64,000 nt of DNA. Source: Camellia lanceoleosa (lineage: Eukaryota > Streptophyta > Magnoliopsida > Ericales > Theaceae). The position numbers were made by a program, and so were the translations under genes. Each line of letters begins with the position of its first letter. The stretch's first letter is position 1. Positions 59,691-64,000 of the stretch are shown piece by piece. The stretch spans positions 1 through 64,000 of the forward strand of contig JANUSC010000387.1 of NCBI GenBank assembly GCA_025200525.1. Reading direction: 5' to 3'. The notes under the pieces were generated by a model that saw nothing but the letters and a program-made list of their open reading frames with translations, made no database searches and was not told the origin of the DNA.

Positions 59691-60094
59691 GTGTATTTGG
59701 TTTAAGATTTTTAAAAATTGATGTTTTTATTTTATTTTTTGTGTTTTTTTTAATTTATAGTGAATATTTTTAAAATTTTGTTTATTTTTTAGACTCACCT
59801 TGCTTAGATGTATTTAAATAATAAAATATTTGTGAAAAAATATTTTAAAAAATTAATAAATACATAAAAAGATGAAAAATATTTTAAATTTTTATATATA
59901 TTTTTGTATTTTTGATATTTAGTGAATTTTTTAAAGATTTCTTTTACAAATATTATGTTTTTAAAGTGTATTTATATTAGGTGTGTCTAAAAATTAAAAA
60001 AAATACTTAAAATATTTAAAACATTCAGTAAAAACAAAAAAATACAGAAAACGAAAAAGTAAAATTTTTAAAAAATGCATTCATCAAACAAAGT
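59691..60094. mobile_element. Palindromic MITE, relative of the intron-1 element
   Basis: Begins gtgtatttggtttaag and ends aatgcattcatcaaacaaag. It shares tttgatatttagtg/ttaagtatttt-type blocks and a central axis near 59890 with 37591-37990. Confidence 0.5.
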
Positions 60095-62394
60095 GAATAA
60101 TGCTACAATTATTATATTTGGTCAAGTAGGTGAATTGTTATCATTGTATTAAAATAAATATTGAGTGGTGAATTCAATTAAACTAATATAATGGTGAGGT
60201 ATGTATAAATTGATTCGGACGCCCAATCAAAACATAAAAAATAAAAAATAGTAACAATTTACATAATAAATCAAAATATGGTATAATATTGTGGCTGTCC
60301 TAACATTATTATTGTAAAATAAAATAAAAATAATAATAAACTCTATGAAGTGCTCAACAAAAATATTTAAAGATTATTAAAAGGGCTACTAACTTCAACT
60401 TCTTATTAATATAGGAAAGATTATGGTATACATTTTTTAAAGGATATGTGTTATATATATCTTATAATTAAAGAAAAAATAGTATAATTTTATACTTTTT
60501 GAGTCATAACTAAAAATAAAAATAGTCATAACCAAACAATATATAAAATATAATTAAAGATATCATGAGTCATAACTTAAAAAAAAAAATTAATTATAAC
60601 TAAAAAAAATGGTATAACTTAAAAGTGCATATCATTGGGAGTGTGCATAGTAAAATTCCCTATTAATATATATGGTAAATTACACAAACACTCTCTCGAG
60701 GTTTCGCTTAATACAGATATCCCTTCATGTATGAAAAATTAGAATTTTTCCTTTGTCAGATTAAAATGACATATCTGCTTCTCAGTATTTATATATATAA
60801 AATAATAAAATACCGATGATATTTTGTTCATGCCATTTTAAGAGAAATAATAATCATCTTCTTTGGTTTAACTCACACAAAAAATTAAATTTTATTATTT
60901 TTTGTGTTTTTTAATTTTACTGATTTTTTTAATATTTTAAGTAATTTTTTTTTTATTTTTCAGATATATCTGATCTAGAAATATTTAAGAAATATAATAT
61001 TTTATGGTTCTTTTTTTTAAATTCACCCAAAAAAAAATTCAATAAATAAATGTGAATGACGATATTTGGTAATACTGTAATACATGTGGATGAATATACG
61101 AGAAAGAAAAATGATGGTGAAAATAAAAATGAAAATTTCTATTCATATATAAAAAGTTATACAAAAATATCATAAAAATATTGTGATAGTGATATTATTG
61201 TAAATATAAATCATATTTATGAATATTTTGTTTTAAAGTGAAAGATCACCATTAAGCTATATCATTGTGTTTGAAAATTTTATATAAAATTTATGTTTAT
61301 ATATCATCACTCAATAAGAATATGTTCATGCAAAATTTAATGATGAAAAGTTGTAGAATGTAGTCATGATGATAAGAAGAAAAAATGGTAGGAAAAATGA
61401 CAAAATGATTATTAAAAAAATTTTAAGGCATGATATTAACAATTCAAGAAATAATTTGTAATGAGATTACAAATATTAAGGAGAGAAGTATAATTTTTTA
61501 AACATAAAAAAATTCTATATTAAATAAAAACTTCAGGGTTTCAGTGTAATTCATCCTAAGGTCTCGTTTGGCAAGTGATTATTTTAGCCAAGAAGTCATT
61601 AAAAAAATCAAAAAGCCAATAACTTATACTAAAAAATCAAAAAATTTCTTTTCTTTCTACTTTTTACAATTTTTTTTTGTAAAAAATCAAAAAAACTTTT
61701 CAAATATACTAATTTTTTTTATATCATATTTTAGTTAAAAAATTAAAAAATTACTAAAAAAATATGTTTTCAATTGAGGCGTAATATATATATATATAAT
61801 TCTTAAAAGAAAAATATTTGGGAACACTAAAAAATGAGCACTAGTGATGTGACAGTGGACCCTGTCCACTTTCTATGCCTTATTTTTTTTATTTTTTACT
61901 ATTCTTAATATATTAATACTATTAATAATATATTTTTTAGTGATCTAAATCACTGTTCTTAAAATGTGAAAGGGTTATGGTCGTTCTAGGTCATGACCTA
62001 GTTCTGTCCCCTCCACTTAATCACAACTTTGGTACTTCAATTATCAGACAGAGAAAAAAGTGAGAGACAGTACAAAAAAAAACAAAAAAAATCCAACCAG
62101 CAATAACTCATAAGGATCATATTTATATATTAAAATTAATCAGTTCTATGTGTTACTAAAAATGCAAATAAAAATTAATACTTTTTTATTATTATAAATA
62201 AGGCCTTAATTGTCATAATTTAAAAATATTAAAAATTAAAAAGTTACCATTCTATTTAAGTTATATCATCTTATTTAAGTCACATCACCTCTCTATCACA
62301 TCACTTTAAACCTAACCCATATTCAATCCATATTTTATAAAAAATCAAAAAATATACTTACTTAGATTATCCCAAGTCACCCCTAAATATAGGC

Positions 62395-62745
62395 CTATTT
62401 TGAGAAGATGGTAAAAAGTGACTTTTTGGCTTTTAACCAAGCTTTTGACTTTTTTAAACAAATGATTTAGGAAGTTGGTAAAAAGTTATTTTTAGCTTTT
62501 TTTATTAATATTTGTTTATGATATCAAATCATAATAAAATGACCAAACTACCCCCATTTAGTTTAAAATATTTACAACTTCACTCATGTAGCACATTTTG
62601 ACCCATGAAGGGTAAAATTGTAATTTCACCATTGGCTAAAAACCAACTTCCCAAATGAAAAAAATACAAAAAAAATCTACTTTTAACTTTAACTACAAAT
62701 CAAAAAAAGTCACTAAAAACTAACTTTCCAAAACAAGTCATAATA
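62395..62745. mobile_element. Foldback MITE with aaaaagtgacttttt ends
   Basis: Left ttttgagaagatggtaaaaag and the inverted right ttttggaaagttagtttttag pair over about 40 bases. Related fragments lie at 36126-36310, 37380-37530, 39630-39890 and 61558-61760. Confidence 0.5.
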
Positions 62746-64000
62746 ATTATAGTAGCATTATATTTTAAAAAGGATATATATACAACTTCATTTTTTAAAT
62801 CTATTTTCTATATCTAATGATATATAAATAATATGATTAATTGATAATTAGATAATATGTAAGAAAATATAACATTTAATATTTTAATTGATTATCATAT
62901 CATTAAATTTAAAATTTTAATTTAATTTTAATTTTAAATAGTAATGCTGATTATTGAAACAAACAAACTATCCCATCACCCTAATTCTTTATCATTCCTT
63001 GTTTGAGATGTATTAAAAAAATTATATATATATATTTTTTATCTTTTTAAGTCACATTATGCTTCTATTTGTTTATACATTTTTTTATAAAAAATTTAAA
63101 AAAATATACTTATTTAGATCACCCTAAATAATAGAAACCATGACCATGTGGCCATTTCCATGTTGCTTTTCTTTTTTCTTTTTTTATTTTTATTTTTATT
63201 ATTTTAATATCTATCTTTCTCTTTCCTCATTTTTTGGTCATTTTCCCATGTGTGCCACGCGATCCACGCATGCCCTTTCCATTTTGCAAAATTGATACCA
63301 TACTTCGTTGACCGTTTCTCAATTATTACAGTTTGCCCTTTTGTCTTTGTCTCATTATTATAATTATTCAAAATTTCTCTTGGGATCCACAAAAATAAAA
63401 TTAAAAAATAATAATAATAAATTATAAATTTAACTCTTAAAATTTACTTACTTAAAATATGAATTACTCTATGTAAAACACTCTTTTATTATAATTTTTT
63501 ATTTAATAAAATTAATTGAAAAAATAAAATTATTAACTACTTTTCTATATAATAAAATTACTTGAATTATTAATTAAAATAAATTTTTGATATCATTAAA
63601 AATTATTAATTTACTAATAAAAGGGTCATTGTTATGAAATTAGAAATTTTAAGATTGAGGTGTAATTTTTTGAATTATAATAAATAATTCATATTTTAAA
63701 CAAATCTTAAAAAATATATTTATAATTATAAAAATAAAAATAAAAAGTAATGAAATGGGCGTCTCCGCTCCTCTCCACCTTATTGTGTGTAGACATCATA
63801 ATTTTAGTAGCATCATAGCCAGTTGTTTCCTTTACATCACTTGGATTGGAGGAAAAAAAAAAAAGTTTATGAACCAGGAAAAAGATTCAGAACTTGTCTC
63901 ATAATATTAAATTTGTAGTGTATAATTAAAATTGTTATTGTGGATTACACCATTTATGTTTTTTTTTTTTTTTAATTCCCGAACCAATCATAGGTGAGTA

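Larger units (their letters stand above)
59187..64000. other. AT-rich intergenic region with MITE relics, no gene
   Basis: 59691-60094 is a palindromic MITE of the intron-1 family. 60885-61020 is a partial relative. 60672-61552 has inverted ends (ggtaaattacac... and its inverted gatgaattacactg) and may be a Mutator-like non-autonomous element. 61558-61760 and 62395-62745 are foldbacks with aaaaagt(g/t)acttttt words. 63740-64000 shows nothing recognisable. Confidence 0.5.

Noticed and set aside
1..64000. tRNA, rRNA or snoRNA genes
   Set aside because: No cloverleaf with A and B boxes or rRNA core was seen. The tggtatcagagc matches are primer-binding sites next to LTRs.

Overview
This is plant nuclear DNA, almost certainly from a eudicot. 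It is AT-rich, carries a 16-coding-exon oxidosqualene cyclase (triterpene synthase) gene with GT/AG introns, and is otherwise built of plant-type LTR retrotransposons (Ty1/copia, Ty3/gypsy Tekay chromovirus, Ty3/gypsy Tat), hAT-like and Mutator-like elements and MITEs. The cyclase is the only intact host gene I can support. No species is assigned.

Layout. 1-1907: 3' part of a diverged Tekay-type LTR. 1908-4415: AT-rich, no gene. 4416-34333: one nested stack, readable from target-site duplications (TSDs). The outermost layer is a copia-type solo LTR (4416-5054 plus 33952-34333). It was split by a minus-strand copia element (5055-33946). That copia received four later hits: a gypsy solo LTR (6100-7578) in its 3' LTR; a hAT-like element (9846-21822) in its reverse transcriptase; inside the hAT-like element, a full-length Tekay chromovirus (9948-19248); and, in its leader, a gag-only non-autonomous copia (26149-32704), which itself carries a Mutator-like MITE (26606-27232).

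34334-44560: the cyclase transcription unit on the plus strand. It has a G-box and TATA box, a CT-tract 5' UTR with a predicted intron, a 760-residue open protein in 16 coding exons, and an AATAAA overlapping the stop codon. Intron 1 (4.2 kb) is swollen by several MITEs, including a long hairpin. The protein looks like the lupeol synthase clade but has Trp259 in the MWCYCR motif, the residue associated with beta-amyrin synthases.

44561-47593: intergenic, no gene seen. 47594-59186: a complete Tat-lineage gypsy element on the minus strand (LTR, PBS, gag, protease, RT, RNase H, second RNase H, integrase, PPT, LTR, TSD atatc). Between integrase and 3' LTR it carries tandem-repeat blocks and a spliced gene-like unit on the opposite strand, with its own promoter-like sequence, a 5' UTR intron, two further introns, a coiled coil and an acidic tail. 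59187-64000: AT-rich sequence with MITE relics.

All retroelement polyproteins here carry stops or frameshifts. The Tat element is the best preserved (mostly isolated nonsense mutations). The Tekay element is full of small indels, some of which look like possible consensus errors.
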